A stretch of 64,000 nt of DNA from Stomorhina lunata (Eukaryota; Arthropoda; Insecta; Diptera; Rhiniidae). Location: NCBI GenBank assembly GCA_933228675.1, contig OW121740.1, forward strand, positions 159,708,486 to 159,772,485, read 5' to 3'. Positions 12,151 to 23,439 of this stretch are shown here, one piece after another. The notes beneath the pieces are model-generated. The model searched no databases and was not told where the DNA came from. It saw only the letters and a list, made by a program, of their open reading frames with translations. Position numbers and translations under genes: made by a program. The number at the start of each line of letters is the position of its first letter. Within the stretch, counting starts at the first letter, position 1.

Positions 12151-14745
12151 TTAAGACTTTTTTGAATATTAGTAAAAAATTAACAGTGTAATAATTTAGA
12201 CATGCTTTCCTTTTCATTGATGTATTAAACATATACACAATCAAATTTTAAGTCACTACATTATTTACCCTTCCGTCTCATTTTTATAAGAATTTTTGAG
12301 TTTTCGAATATATAATTAAAATGTAGAGCCGATTTTGCTACTTTCTAAAATGCAATTATATAGTCCCATATAATCTCTTTAGATTTCAAAAAACAAGAAG
12401 TAGCTCGAATTCATAAACGATTCCAGAAAATAGAACTTTATAAAAAATGCCAAATTTCCATACACCGTAATTTTAATTGCAAAAAAATTGACATTTGGTT
12501 TAATTTTTTTGAATTATTTAAATTGTTTTACATAAACAATAAAATAAGCTTTGTTACTGCAAAAATTCATGAATGTACCTTGTACAGTTTTTCAGAAATT
12601 AAGCGTAAAATTTCAAAAATGATTTTGTAAAAAATACACTTTTTAGTTCGTACATTTTTCTTAGAAATGTTTAAGACTTTTTTGAATATTAGTAAAAAAT
12701 TAACAGTGTAGTAATTTAGACATGCTTTCCTTTTCATTGATGTATTAAACATATACACAATCAAATTTTAAGTCACTACAACATTTACCCTTCCGTACAG
12801 CCTAGACCGAAATTCGTCTCATTTTTTTAAGAATTTTTGAGTTTTCGAATATATAACTAAAATGTAGAGCCGATTTTGCTACTTTCTATAATGCAGTTAT
12901 ATAGTCCCATATAATCTCTTTAGATTTCAAAAAACAAGAAGTAGCTCGAATTCATAAACGAATCCAGAAAATAGAATTTTATAAAAAATGCCAAATTTCC
13001 ATACACCGTAATTTGAATTGCAAAAAAATTGACATTTGGGTTTAATTTTTTGGAATTATTTAAATTGTTTTACATAAACAATAAAATAAGCTTTGCTACT
13101 GCAAAAATTCATTAATGTACCTTGTACAGTTTTTCAGAAATTAAACGTCAAATTTCAAAAATGATTTTGTAAAAAATACACTTTTAAGTTCTTTTTGTAC
13201 ATTTTTCTTAGAAATGTTTTAAGACTTTTTTGAATATTAGTAAAAAATTAACAGTGTAGTAATTTAGACATGATTTCCTTTTCATTGATGTATTAAACAT
13301 ATACACAATCAAATTTTAAGTCACTACAACATTTACTCTTCCGTACAGCCTAGACCGAAATTGGTCTCATTTTTATAAGAATTTTTGAGTTTTCGAATAT
13401 ATAACTAAAAAGTAGAGCCGATTTTTCTACTTTCTAAAATGCAATTATATAGTCCCATATAATCTCTTTAGATTTCAAAAAACAAGAAGTAGCTCGAATT
13501 CATAAACGAATCCAGAAAATAGAATTTTATAAAAAATGCCAAATTTCCATACACCGTAATTTGAATTGCAAAAAAATTGACATTTGGGTTTAATTTTTTG
13601 GAATTATTTAAATTGTTTTACATAAACAATAAAATAAGCTTTGCTACTGCAAAAATTCATTAATGTACCTTGTACAGTTTTTCAGAAATTAAACGTCAAA
13701 TTTCAAAAATGATTTTGTAAAAAATACACTTTTAAGTTCTTTTTGTACATTTTTCTTAGAAATGTTTTAAGACTTTTTTGAATATTAGTAAAAAATTAAC
13801 AGTGTAGTAATTTAGACATGATTTCCTTTTCATTGATGTATTAAACATATACACAATCAAATTTTAAGTCACTACAACATTTACTCTTCCGTACAGCCTA
13901 GACCGAAATTGGTCTCATTTTTATAAGAATTTTTGAGTTTTCGAATATATAACTAAAAAGTAGAGCCGATTTTGCTACTTTCTAAAATGCATTTATATAG
14001 TCCCATATAATCTCTTTAGATTTCAAAAAACAAGAAGTAGCTCGAATTCATAAACGAATCCAGAAAATAGAATTTTATAAAAAATGCCAAATTTCCATAC
14101 ACCGTAATTTTAATTGCAAAAAAATTGACATTTGGTTTAATTTTTTTGAATTATTTAAATTGTTTTACATAAACAATAAAATAAGCTTTGTTACTGCAAA
14201 AATTCATTAATGTACCTTGTACAGTTTTTCAGAAATTAAGCGTAAAATTTCAAAAATGATTTTGTAAAAAATACACTTTTTAGTTCGTACATTTTTCTTA
14301 GAAATGTTTAAGACTTTTTTGAATATTAGTAAAAAATTAACAGTGTAGTAATTTAGACATGCTTTCCTTTTCATTGATGTATTAAACATATACACAATCA
14401 AATTTTAAGTCACTACAACATTTACCCTTCCGTACAGCCTAGACCGAAATTCGTCTCATTTTTATAAGAATTTTTGAGTTTTCGAATATATAACTAAAAT
14501 GTAGAGCCGATTTTGCTACTTTCTAAAATGCAGTTATATAGCTCCATATATTCTCTTTAGATTTCAAAAATAAAAAAAATTCATTAATGTACCTTGTACA
14601 TTTTTTCAGAAATTAAGCGTCAAATTTCAAAACTGATTTTGTAAAAAATATACTTTTTAGTTTGTTTTGTACTTTTTCAAAGAAATGTTTAACATTTTTT
14701 TTTGAATATTAGTAAAAAATTAACAGTATACTAATCTCGACATGT
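11640..14745. repeat. Satellite with about 545-bp unit, 5-6 copies
   Basis: The landmark TTCCGTACAG (or TTCCGTCTCA) falls at 11726, 12271, 12791, 13339, 13887 and 14428, giving spacings of 545, 520, 548, 548 and 541 bp. The 520-bp unit lacks about 20 bp around CAGCCTAGACCGAAATT. The units starting near 12791 and 13339 are almost identical. The units around 12.3 and 14.0 kb also resemble each other, which explains two near-identical minus-strand open frames (12567-12764 and 14207-14401). A single diverged inverted copy lies at 20285-20720. The last unit is cut short near 14745 by the MITE. Confidence 0.93.
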
Positions 14746-14757
14746 TTCCGGTCGATG

Positions 14758-15276
14758 CACAGTGGGTTGAAAAAAAAAAAAAATTAGGAAAATAATTCAA
14801 GAACTTTTTTCTATTAACAAGAAATTTCATATGGTTATTGAGGAGGAGTATTCGCTTAAGTTTAGATCTTTGGAAAAATCGCAAAAAAATTGTATCCGAT
14901 ATTATCAAAACTATAGGTTTAAGTCCTCAAAAAGTTGAAATTTGTTATCGAAGTCGAATAACTCATAAACTGTAGGAGATAAATCATACGTAGGGCAATG
15001 TTTTTTGCTGATCTCAGCTAGCAAATTTCGTACATATAACAGCATTTTATATCAAATCAAAAATGTGACTTCTGGATGATTTTTTAGTTTTCGAAAACCC
15101 GAGGTGCCCTATTATAAGGGCCTATAACTCCCCTCCTGATAAGTCTACAAACTTCAAATTCTAAACTTAAGCTCGAATACTTCTCCTCAATAGCCATATG
15201 ATAATTCATGCTAATCAAGTTTACCGTTTAAAAGTTCTTGAAATACTTCCCTAAATTTTTTTTTCAACCCACTGTG
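14758..15276. mobile_element. 519-bp foldback MITE with CACAGTG ends (Transib-like candidate)
   Basis: The left terminus CACAGTGGGTTGAAAAAAAA and right terminus ...TTTTTTCAACCCACTGTG are inverted repeats. The pairing extends inward well over 100 bp, for example CATATGGTTATTGAGGAGGA against TCTCCTCAATAGCCATATGA. Direct 5-bp copies of CGATG flank it at 14753-14757 and 15277-15281. CAC-A/T-RTGG ends with 5-bp duplications are the known signature of Transib, the superfamily related to RAG1, whose RSS heptamer is CACAGTG. No transposase frame is present, so it would depend on a partner elsewhere. Confidence 0.8.
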
Positions 15277-15281
15277 CGATG

Positions 15282-16006
15282 TGAGGAACTCGAAATAATG
15301 GACAGTATTTTATAAGTTAGGTACTACTACGAAAAAAATGGCTTATCTTTAAAATTGATTTGTATTTTAATTTCAAGCTTCGATGGAAAGCTGGAAAGAA
15401 ATTCTGAGTCGATCGGTAAAGGTGTACAAACCCAAAATACCTTTTCCTCCCATAATGATGTAGGGTATAAAGATCAAATGAAAAGGTAAAAAACTTGAGT
15501 TAAAAGTATTTAACCGGTACGCATAATGAAGTTTCTCAGCAATTAAGTGAATAACATATGTACACCTCAATATGAGTATGTATTTCAAAAAAATATCTAC
15601 TAGATGATATGACCTTAGCCGGTATATTTTTATATTTACGAGCTTATACATAATTTTAGCAACTTATTATTACAGGTACATACAAAAAACATAAAAAAAC
15701 GCATGATTTTTTTTTCGAAAATGCTTTCGCACATTTTTTGGTTGCCATGTTTTAAGCGTTTTTGTGGCTAATGTTCAAAATCTCAGCAAAAATTAAGTAA
15801 GTGTTTTTTGTAGTTATTTATAGAAGAATCTGGGGTTTAATGTGCGTGTTTCAAAGTTCAATTTAAGGTTTACAAAAGCTTTGCGTTTGATTTTTATAAT
15901 TACAAAATAACAAGGCATTTAGCTATTTGATAAGACTAAATTGGAATTAATGCGTTAAGCGACAGAACTACAGAACGATGACTGCATATAATGAACAGCA
16001 TTCGGT
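15282..16006. other. Single-copy-like AT-rich sequence
   Basis: No tandem repeat, coding exon or RNA gene is seen. The minus-strand open frame 15373-15651 has no recognisable domain, codon-like composition or splice context. Confidence 0.4.
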
Positions 16007-16175
16007 TAGTGATGCGACAAAGGTAAATACCCAAATGGTAAATTGTAATGTAAGTACCCAGGTATTTACCCAAGCACTTGGGTATTTACCCAAAATGTGG
16101 GTATAAATCAGAATAAAGAAAAAATTAAATAAATAAAAAGAATTTAATTTTTTATTATAAAAATAATTTTAAAAT

Positions 16176-16430
16176 TTAATCGTAATCGTTTTTGCTGTCC
16201 GTATACGAAAAAAAAAGTCGTCGAGTAGAGTGCGTAATTCCTAATGAAGTTGAACATATATCGTCTTGACTACCTTCTAGTGAAGAATTCATCGCATTTT
16301 CAAATTGAGTGGAGTGCGTGCTTTCTGCTGAATGTGGTAAACTGTTTTTAAAAAGCAAGTCCCAGTTGCACGATATATATGTTATTTTTCCGGCTCTTTG
16401 TGTTGTTAAACGGTTCCTTTTTTGTCGTAA
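16176..16430 (-). pseudogene. hAT transposase C-terminal tail (remnant)
   Basis: This minus-strand frame encodes QKRNRLTTQRAGKITYISCN, then WDLLFKNSLPHSAESTHSTQ, and ends at a stop at 16176-16178. The N-R-L-(T/S)-x-x-R-A-x-K-(L/I)-x-Y-I string is what normally follows FIH-x-K-K-R-N-R-L in hAT dimerisation domains. It is therefore the direct continuation of the 18811-18920 fragment, displaced 2.4 kb by the satellite. The rest is a serine-rich acidic tail. No promoter or splice sites are evident. Confidence 0.78.
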
Positions 16431-16431
16431 A

Positions 16432-18805
16432 TTAAGTTTTAGTACGAATTTTTAAATTTTTTTTAGTGATCACAGATTATTTCCCAAAAGCCTCTATCTC
16501 CTCTAGTTTCCTAGATAATTAAGGTTTCATATTTTCATATATTTTCATATAAAAATTTTCAAAAAAATAGTTTAAGTACGAATTTTGATTTTTCTTAGTG
16601 ATCACAGATTATTGCTTAAATGCCTCTATCTCCTCTAGTTTCCAAGATGATTAAGGTTTTAAATTTTCATATAAAAATTTTCAAAGAATTTAGATTTAGT
16701 ACGAATTTTGAAATTTTTTAGTGATCACATAATATTGCCCAAATAATATTACGAATTTTGAATTTTTTTTTTTGGTGATCACAGATTATGGCCCAAATGA
16801 ATCTACCTCCGCTAGTTTCCATGATAATTAAGGTTTTTAATTGTCATATATTTTCATATAAAAATTTTCCAAAAAATTTAGTTTTAGTACGAATTTTGAA
16901 TTGGTTTTTTAGTGATCACAGATAATTGCCCAAATGCCTCTATCTCCTCTAGTTTCCAAGATAATTATATTTTCTTATAAAAATTTTCAAAAAATTTATT
17001 TTTAGTACAAATTTAAAAATGTTTTTTTGTGATCACAGACAATTGCCCAAATGTTCTATCTCCTCTAGTTTCCAAGATGATTAAGGTTTTAAATTTTCAT
17101 ATAAAAATTTTCAAAGAATTTAGTTTCCGAGATAATTAAGGTTTTAAATTTTCATATAAAAATGTTCAAAAAATTTAGTTTTAGTACGAATTTTATAAGT
17201 TTTTTTAGTGATCACAGATAATTGCCCAAATCCCACTATCTGCTCTAGTTTCCAAGATAATTAAGGTTATATATTTTCATATTAAAATTTTAAAAAAATT
17301 AAGTTTTAGTACGAATTTTGAATTTTTTTTAGTGGTCACAGATAATTGCCAAAATCCCTCTATCCCTCTATAGTTTCCAAGATAATTAAGGTTTTATATT
17401 TTATAAAAAAATTTTCAAAAATTTAGTTTTAGTACGAATTTTGAAATTTTTTTTAGTGATCACAGATAATTGCCCAAATCCCTCTATCTGCTCTAGTTTC
17501 CAAGATAATTAAGGTTTTATATTTTCATATGAACATTTTAAAAAAACTTAGATTTAGTACGAATTTTGAATTTTTTTTAGTGATTACAGATTATTGCCCA
17601 ATTGCCTCTTTCTCCTCTAGTTTCCAAGATAATTAAGGTTTTATATTTTCATATAAAAATTTTAAGAAAATTTCGTTTTAGTACGAATTTTGAAATTTTT
17701 TTTTGGTGATCATCGATAATTACCCACATGCCTCTATCTCCTCTAGTTTCCAAGATAATTAAGGTTTTTTTTCATATAAAAATTTTCAAAAAATTTGGTT
17801 TTAGTACGAATTTTGAATTTGTTTTTTAGTAATCAAAGATAATTGCCCAAATGCCTCTATCTCCTCTAGTTTCTAAGATAATTAGGGTTTTAAATTTTCA
17901 TATAAAAATGTTCAAAGAATTTAGATTTAGCACGAATTTTGATTTTTTTAGTGATCACAGATTATTGCCTAATTGCCTCTATCTCATCTAGTTTCCAAGA
18001 TAATTAAGGTTTTATATTTTCATATAAAAATTTTCGAAAAATTAATTTTTAGTACGAATTTTTAAATTTTTTTTAGTGATCACAAATTATTGCCCTAATC
18101 CCTCTATCTCCTCTAGTTTCCAAGATAATTAAGGTTTTATATTTTCATATGAACATTTTAAAAAAATTTAGATTTTGTACGAATTTTGAATTTTTTTTTT
18201 GGTGATCACAGATTATAGCCCAAATGAATCTACCTCCTCTAGTTTCCATGATAATTAAGGTTTTTAATTGTCATATATTTTCATATAAAAATTTTCAAAA
18301 AAATTTAGTTTTAGTACGAATTTTGAATTGGTTTTTTAGTGATCACAGATAATTGCCCAAATGCCTCTATCTCCTCTAGTTTCCAAGATAATTATATTTT
18401 CTTATAAAAATTTTCAAAAAAATTTATTTTTAGTACAAATTTAAAAATGTTTTTTTGTGATCACAGACAATTGCCCAAATGTTCTATCTCCTCTAGTTTC
18501 CAAGATAATTAAGGTTTTTGATTGTCATATATTTTCATATAAAAATTTTCATAAAAATTTAGTTTTAGTACGAATTTTGAATTTTGGTTTTTTAGTGATC
18601 ACAGATAATTGCCCAAATGCCTCTATCTGCTCTAGTTTCCAAGATAATTAAGTTTTTATTTTTTCATATAAAAGAATTAAGATTTAGTACGAATTATGAA
18701 ATTCTTTCAGTGATCACAGATTGCCCAATTGCCTCTATCTCCTCTAGTTTCCAAGATAATTAAGGTTTTATATTTTCATATAAAAATTTTCAAAAAATTT
18801 TGCTT
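16432..18805. repeat. Satellite of about 125-135-bp units inside the hAT remnant
   Basis: About 18 imperfect copies. Each contains TTTTAGTACGAATTTTGAA, AGTGATCACAGATAATTGCC, CTCTAGTTTCCAAGATAATT and a spacer CATATAAAAATTTTCAAAAA. The palindrome GTGATCAC recurs at, for example, 16466, 16598, 16721, 16775, 16912 and 17029. Some units are truncated (54 bp) or elongated (179 bp). Blocks are themselves duplicated: the stretch near 16740-17050 is repeated near 18180-18480. The array is bounded on each side by a similar TCCTTTTTT tract derived from the transposase gene. Confidence 0.92.
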
Positions 18806-18810
18806 CAGTT

Positions 18811-18920
18811 CCGCTCCTTTTTTGGAGTGAATAAAGCTGTGGGTGCTAAAGGAACGTTCAGTAGCAGCTGATTGCATTCTTCCACAAATTACTTTCCACC
18901 TGGAAAAATTTCATCCAAAC
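18811..18920 (-). pseudogene. hAT transposase dimerisation domain, N-terminal half (remnant)
   Basis: Read on the minus strand this encodes CGRMQSAATERSFSTHSFIH followed by SKKGAEL. It matches the hAT C-terminal dimerisation motif, where an S-A-x-x-E-R-x-(F/W)-S core is followed by FIH-(S/N/T)-K. The frame has a stop a few codons upstream (in ...WMKFFQ-like DNA read out of frame), and no upstream RNase H-like catalytic region is visible before the transposon end at 19204. Homology breaks off after the H-S-K-K codons, exactly where the satellite begins. It is a non-functional fragment; its identity rests on the motif alone but is strong. Confidence 0.8.
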
Positions 18921-19204
18921 AGCTCCAGACAAAAGTTTTTGACCAGAAATCATGTCTGGCCTTACAATTGGCTAAATCTGCCATTATATTTATATTTAGC
19001 GACTTTGACATAGCTGTTATGTTCTAAATAAATTCGAAAATGTTTACATTTCTGTTACTCTACGAAACAACGAGTATTTGTTATTCAACTGAGTATTTAT
19101 CCGAAATTAGATAAATACCCGACTATGAAATTGGGTATAAATAGGTAAATACCCAACTCTAAACCCATCTTTAAATTGGGTGCTTTCTATACATTGGCAT
19201 CGGT

Positions 19205-20284
19205 TTAACATGAATAACTGACTGACTACCCCAGACAGACAACATTTCCATGGCTTATTTTTTTTCAAGATCCGAGAGCTGTTATTTGTATTGTTTTAAT
19301 AAATAACTCGGCTGGTTTTCCAGAACTGGTTTTTCAATTTTCATTTCAGAAAAAAAAACTTAACTATTGTGGGCCTCTGCTACACAACCACGTCAGTCGC
19401 AGAGGGTTAAAGAAAGGGTAATCCAAAACTGTAGTTCTTACATTATTTTCTTACAAAAATCACGAGTTTAAAAAAATACTATATTCTAGTTTTATTTCAA
19501 AGCAAATATAGGCTAAAAATGATCTTTAAATAGAAATAAAAACGATTCAGATTAGATGTACTAAAATTCAAACTGATGCCTTATCTTTTGCAATAAATCG
19601 CTTATCGCCCCAATTCCGTCGCAGCCTAAATTTTCGGCATTTCTCTTCTGTTAAGTTAAAAAAAAATATGATAAATGTTTGGCAAATTTGTTATGAACAT
19701 TGTACAAAATAAATGTAGGGGTACGGGGGAATATAAAACCAACAAAATTTTATATGAATCATTGAACTTTTTTGCATTTACTCTTTCTCTTGGTAATTAA
19801 AAGTTTAAGGTAAAAATACTCACTCATACTCGTTTTCGCTCTTACTAATCAAAATGGAATTAGCGGACAAAAAAAGCCAAGTACTTGATTTTATTATTTT
19901 GATTACTAAAATTTTTTATTTGTTTCTATAACGACTCACGCGATTTTTTTTTCTGGTTTTGTTTAAATTTTGACCATTTAGCCGGGCAACACTCGAGTGG
20001 AGGTCTATTTTCTTTGTTAAGCTTTTAATTAGAAAGTCATGTTAAATAATAGACCATTTATGATTTGACAATTGATTTTTCAAAACCAGCCTACTATTGT
20101 ACTTACATACGCCATTAAGTGAATTGAGTAATCAAAAAATACTAATAAATAGAGAAACTACAAATATTTAGTTATTACTTAGTACAAAGAAATTTGGCTA
20201 TGAATTCAATACAATTTAAAAAGTGAATTTATAGAGGTCTTCGGTAAACTCATATTAAAATATATTGAGATTGTGGAAATCTTG
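19205..20284. other. AT-rich sequence with one short dispersed motif
   Basis: Mostly unremarkable. CAACCACGTCAGTCGCAGAG at about 19387 recurs as CAACCACGTCAGTCGCTGAG at about 23763, each followed by GGTTAA. In the first copy the flanking CCTCTGC and GCAGAGG can form a 7-bp stem. This is likely a fragment of a dispersed element. No gene is seen. Confidence 0.45.
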
Positions 20285-20548
20285 TTAAAAACTTATTTTT
20301 TACAAAATCATTTTTGAACTTTGACGTCTAATTTCTGAAAAACTGTACAAGGTACATAAATGATTTTTAGCGGTTATAAAGTTTATGTTATTGTTTATAT
20401 ATAACAATTTTAATAATTTAAAAAATTGAAACCCAACTGTCCTTTTGTTGTAATTAAAATTATGGTATATGGAACTTTTACATTTTTTATAAAATCCTTT
20501 TTTCTCGTTTAAAAATTCGCGCTGCTTTTTTCTTTGAAATCTAAAGAG

Positions 20549-20589
<41 letters not shown>

Positions 20590-21170
20590 CTGCATTTCAG
20601 AAAGTAGCAAAATCGGCTTGATTTTTTTGTTATATGTTCGAAAACTCAAAAATTCTCATAAAAATTAGACCAATTTCGGTCAATTCGGTAAGTAGGGTAA
20701 ATGTTGTACTGACTTAACACATGGATTAAAATCATCCTAAAATCCCATTCTCTACGAATATATATTAAAATATTAACTTAAAAAAACTTCTTAGTAAAAA
20801 GTAAAAAGTTGATAGCATTTAAAGAAAAAAAAAATTAAATTTTTTCGATCAGCTAAAAAAATATCTGACTTTAGAAATTTCTCAACACAAAACGGTTCAA
20901 TTTATTTTAAAACGATTTTCACAGATTTATGTCCTAAACTGTCGGATATATGCCAGTATTTTTTTTAAAATTATCATTTTAATATCGAATGCAGTATCCG
21001 ATAGAAACTAAAAAGTCGAAGAGAAAAAAAGTGAAACTAAAGAATAAAATCGTTTGTTTTGTTCTTAAAAAGTTCCCAATTGTAAATACAAATTTACGAA
21101 TTTGAAAAAGTTTTGAAAAACTACTTCAAATATGTTCAATGACACTCTGATACCCTAAAGAAAAAACTCA
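20285..21170. repeat. Inverted, diverged copy of 11258-12150
   Basis: On the plus strand this carries the reverse complement of one 545-bp satellite unit (CTGAAAAACTGTACAAGGTA near 20335; ATTAGACCAATTTCGGTC near 20665) and then of the flanking non-satellite segment. Alignment is interrupted by small indels and the (TA)n tract at 20552-20588. It lies about 8 kb from the source array. Confidence 0.78.
20552..20588. repeat. (TA)n microsatellite
   Basis: An uninterrupted run of about 18 AT dinucleotides inside the inverted satellite copy, at the position where other units read TATATAG. It probably expanded from that short TATATA. Confidence 0.95.
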
Positions 21171-21870
21171 AGAACTTAACCTAGGTTATAGGCAGGAGAA
21201 GGCAGCCTATACCACCAGAAGCCGATGTTTTTTTTTTTTTAATTTTCGTAAATATGACGATCATTAATAAAACTCGTGAAATTGAGTATTAAAATTATTC
21301 AGTTGGAATTTGGATGCTAACAGAGTTGGTTGCTGCCGCTTTGTTAAAGAAAAGATAACAACAAAATAGGCAAGAAACAAATCAAAATCCAATTTATAGC
21401 AACAAAATACATGGTTCGAGAGAACAAAGAAATATAATTTTTGTAAATATGTGGAATATTTTTTTTAAATATTGGGAATATTTTCCAAAACTGAAATAAA
21501 TTCTAACATTAAAGGTAGAAGGCTAATACACGCGGAATGCGGCTGCAATTGTTTACAAAAATATTCATATAAAAAAATAGGATATAATTAAATCTGGCAG
21601 CACTGAAAAACTCTGCAGAAAAAGTAGAACAAAGTTATACTTTTTTCCATTTCCGATTCAAATTTGACAAATCAAAAAAAGCTGATTGCCGCCCGCAGCT
21701 GCTTGCCACGTGCATTGGCCTTCTACCTTAAACAATTTTTATATTTTTTTTTAGATATTTTCGATCCAAAAATATTTTTATAGAAAAATTTTTAATAAAA
21801 ATATTTTTTTTTTGGAAAAATTCTTTAATAAAAATTATATTTTATTCAAAATTTTTCGATAAAAATATTT
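21160..21870. repeat. Direct copy of 10680-11250
   Basis: Shares the GCAGCC-ATACCACCAG landmark, the AATTTTCGTAAATA word, the GAAATAAATTC landmark and the TTTAGATATTTTCGATCCAA block with the left copy. It is longer because of about 130 bp of extra sequence near 21290-21420 and the MITE at 21513-21728. It runs directly into the 30-bp satellite. Confidence 0.8.
21513..21728. mobile_element. 216-bp MITE with TAA duplication and a visible empty site
   Basis: The terminal inverted repeats are AGGTAGAAGGCTAATACACG (left) and, as reverse complement of the right end, AGGTAGAAGGCCAATGCACG. The direct TAA at 21510-21512 and 21729-21731 is the likely target duplication. The paralogous segment at 10.85 kb reads ATATTAAACAATTTT with a single TAA and no insert, so the pre-insertion state can be seen inside the window. 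The interior is GC-richer (GCTGATTGCCGCCCGCAGCT) and non-coding. A 3-bp TWA duplication suggests PIF/Harbinger mobilisation. Confidence 0.85.
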
Positions 21871-23437
21871 TCTATAAAAAATTTTTAAATCTTCTGTAGA
21901 AACATTTTTGATAAAAAAATTTTCTATAGAAAAATTTTTGATAAAAAATTTTCTATAGCAAAATGTTGATAAAAAAAAATTTTCCATTTATTTCTATAGA
22001 ATAATTTTTGATAAAAAAACTTTCCATAGAAAAATTTTTGATAATAACATTTTCTATAGAAAAATTTTTGGTAAAAAAATTTTCTATACAAAAATTTTTG
22101 TTAAAAAAATTTTCTATAGAAAAATTTTTGTAAAAAAATTTTCTATAAAAAATTTTGGAAAAAAATTTCTATAGAAAAATTTTTAATAAAATATTTTAAA
22201 TAGAAACATTTTTGATAAATAATTTTACATAGAAAAATTTTTTATAAAAAAATTTTCTATAGAAAAATTAAAAAAAAAAAATTTTTCTATAAAAAAATTT
22301 TTGATAAAAATTTTTTTTATGGAAAAATTTTTGATAAAAAAATTTTCTATAGAAAAATTTTTGATGAAAAAATTTTCTATAGAAAAGTTTTTGATAAAAA
22401 ATCTTCCATAGAAAAATGTTTGATAAAAATATTTTCGATACAAAAATTTTTGATAAAAAAAAGAAAATTTTCTATAGAAAAATTGTTGATAAAAAAAATA
22501 TAGAAAAAGTTTTTATGGAAAAATTTTTGATAAAAAAATTTTCTATAGAAAATTTTTTTATCAAAAATTTTTCCATAAAAAAAATTTTTTATCAAAAATT
22601 TTTTTATAGAAAATTTTTTTTTTTTTAATTTTTCTATAGAAAATTTTTTTATCAAAAATTTTTCTATGTAAAATTATTTATCAAAAATGTTTCTATTTAA
22701 ATTCCTATAGAAAAATGTTGGATTAAAAAATTTTCTATAGAAAAATTTTGATAAAAAAATTTTCTACAGAAAAATTTTTGATAAAAAAATTTTCTATAGA
22801 AAAATATTTGATTAAAAAATTTTCTATAAAAAAATGTTTGATTAAACAATTTTCTTTAGAAAAAGGTTTGATTAAAAAATTTTTTATAGAAAAATTTTGA
22901 TAAAAAAAAATGTTTGATAAAAATATTTTCGATAGAAAAATTTTTGATAAAAAAAAAGAAAATTTTCTTTAGAAAAATTTTTGATAAAAAAAAAATATAG
23001 AAAAAGTTTTGAAAAAAATTTTTCTATAAAACAATTTTTGATAAAAAAATTTTCTATAGAAAAATTTTTGATAAAAATTATTCCATAGAAAAACGTTTGA
23101 AAAAAATTTTCTATAGAAAAATTTTTGATAAAAAAAAGAAAATTTTCTATAGAAAAAATTTTGATAAAAAAAAATATATATAATATACATATATAGAAAA
23201 AGTTTTGAAAAAAAATTTTCTATAAAAAAATGTTTGATAAAAATTTTTTTGATGGTAAAATTTTTGATAAAAAAAATGTTCCATAGAAAAATTTTGATAA
23301 AAAAAAATTTCTATTAAAAATTTTTCGATAAAAAAAATTTTCGGTAGAAAAAGTTTGATAAAAAAAAATTTTCTATTGAAAATTTTTCGAAAAAAAAAAT
23401 TTTCGGTAGAAAAAATTTTCGATAAAAAAAATTTTTG
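21760..23437. repeat. 30-bp satellite with inner palindrome
   Basis: About 55 copies of a unit containing GATAAAAAAATTTTCTATAG then AAAAATTTTT. TTTTCTATAGAAAA in the unit is itself palindromic, so long open frames arise on both strands (for example 22225-22443, 22377-22655 and 22416-22628). These are only F-Y-R-K-F-F peptide repeats. Between about 22547 and 22690 the units run in the opposite orientation (TTTTTTTATCAAAAATTTTT), a small inversion. Part of the array (22430-22530) is echoed at 22920-23020. Confidence 0.92.
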
Positions 23438-23439
23438 AG

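Larger units (their letters stand above)
16007..19204 (-). mobile_element. Degenerate hAT transposon with internal satellite expansion
   Basis: The two ends resemble each other as inverted repeats: left TAGTGATGCGACAAAGG, right (reverse complement) ACCGATGCCAATGTATAG. Both are followed inward by clustered GGTAAATACCC and GGGTATTTACCC words (16021-16105 and 19075-19160), like hAT subterminal repeats. Two coding remnants of a hAT transposase C-terminus lie between them on the minus strand, separated by a 2.4-kb satellite. The catalytic core and N-terminus are missing. An 8-bp target duplication could not be recognised, so the exact ends are provisional. Confidence 0.7.

Noticed and set aside
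12567..14401. Two identical 64-65 codon minus frames
   Set aside because: They are the same portion of the 545-bp satellite in two units; not conserved as open frames in the intervening units.
22225..23190. Several open frames of 70-92 codons on both strands
   Set aside because: They translate the 30-bp satellite into monotonous F-Y-R-K-F-F peptides; length arises because the unit is stop-free in some frames.
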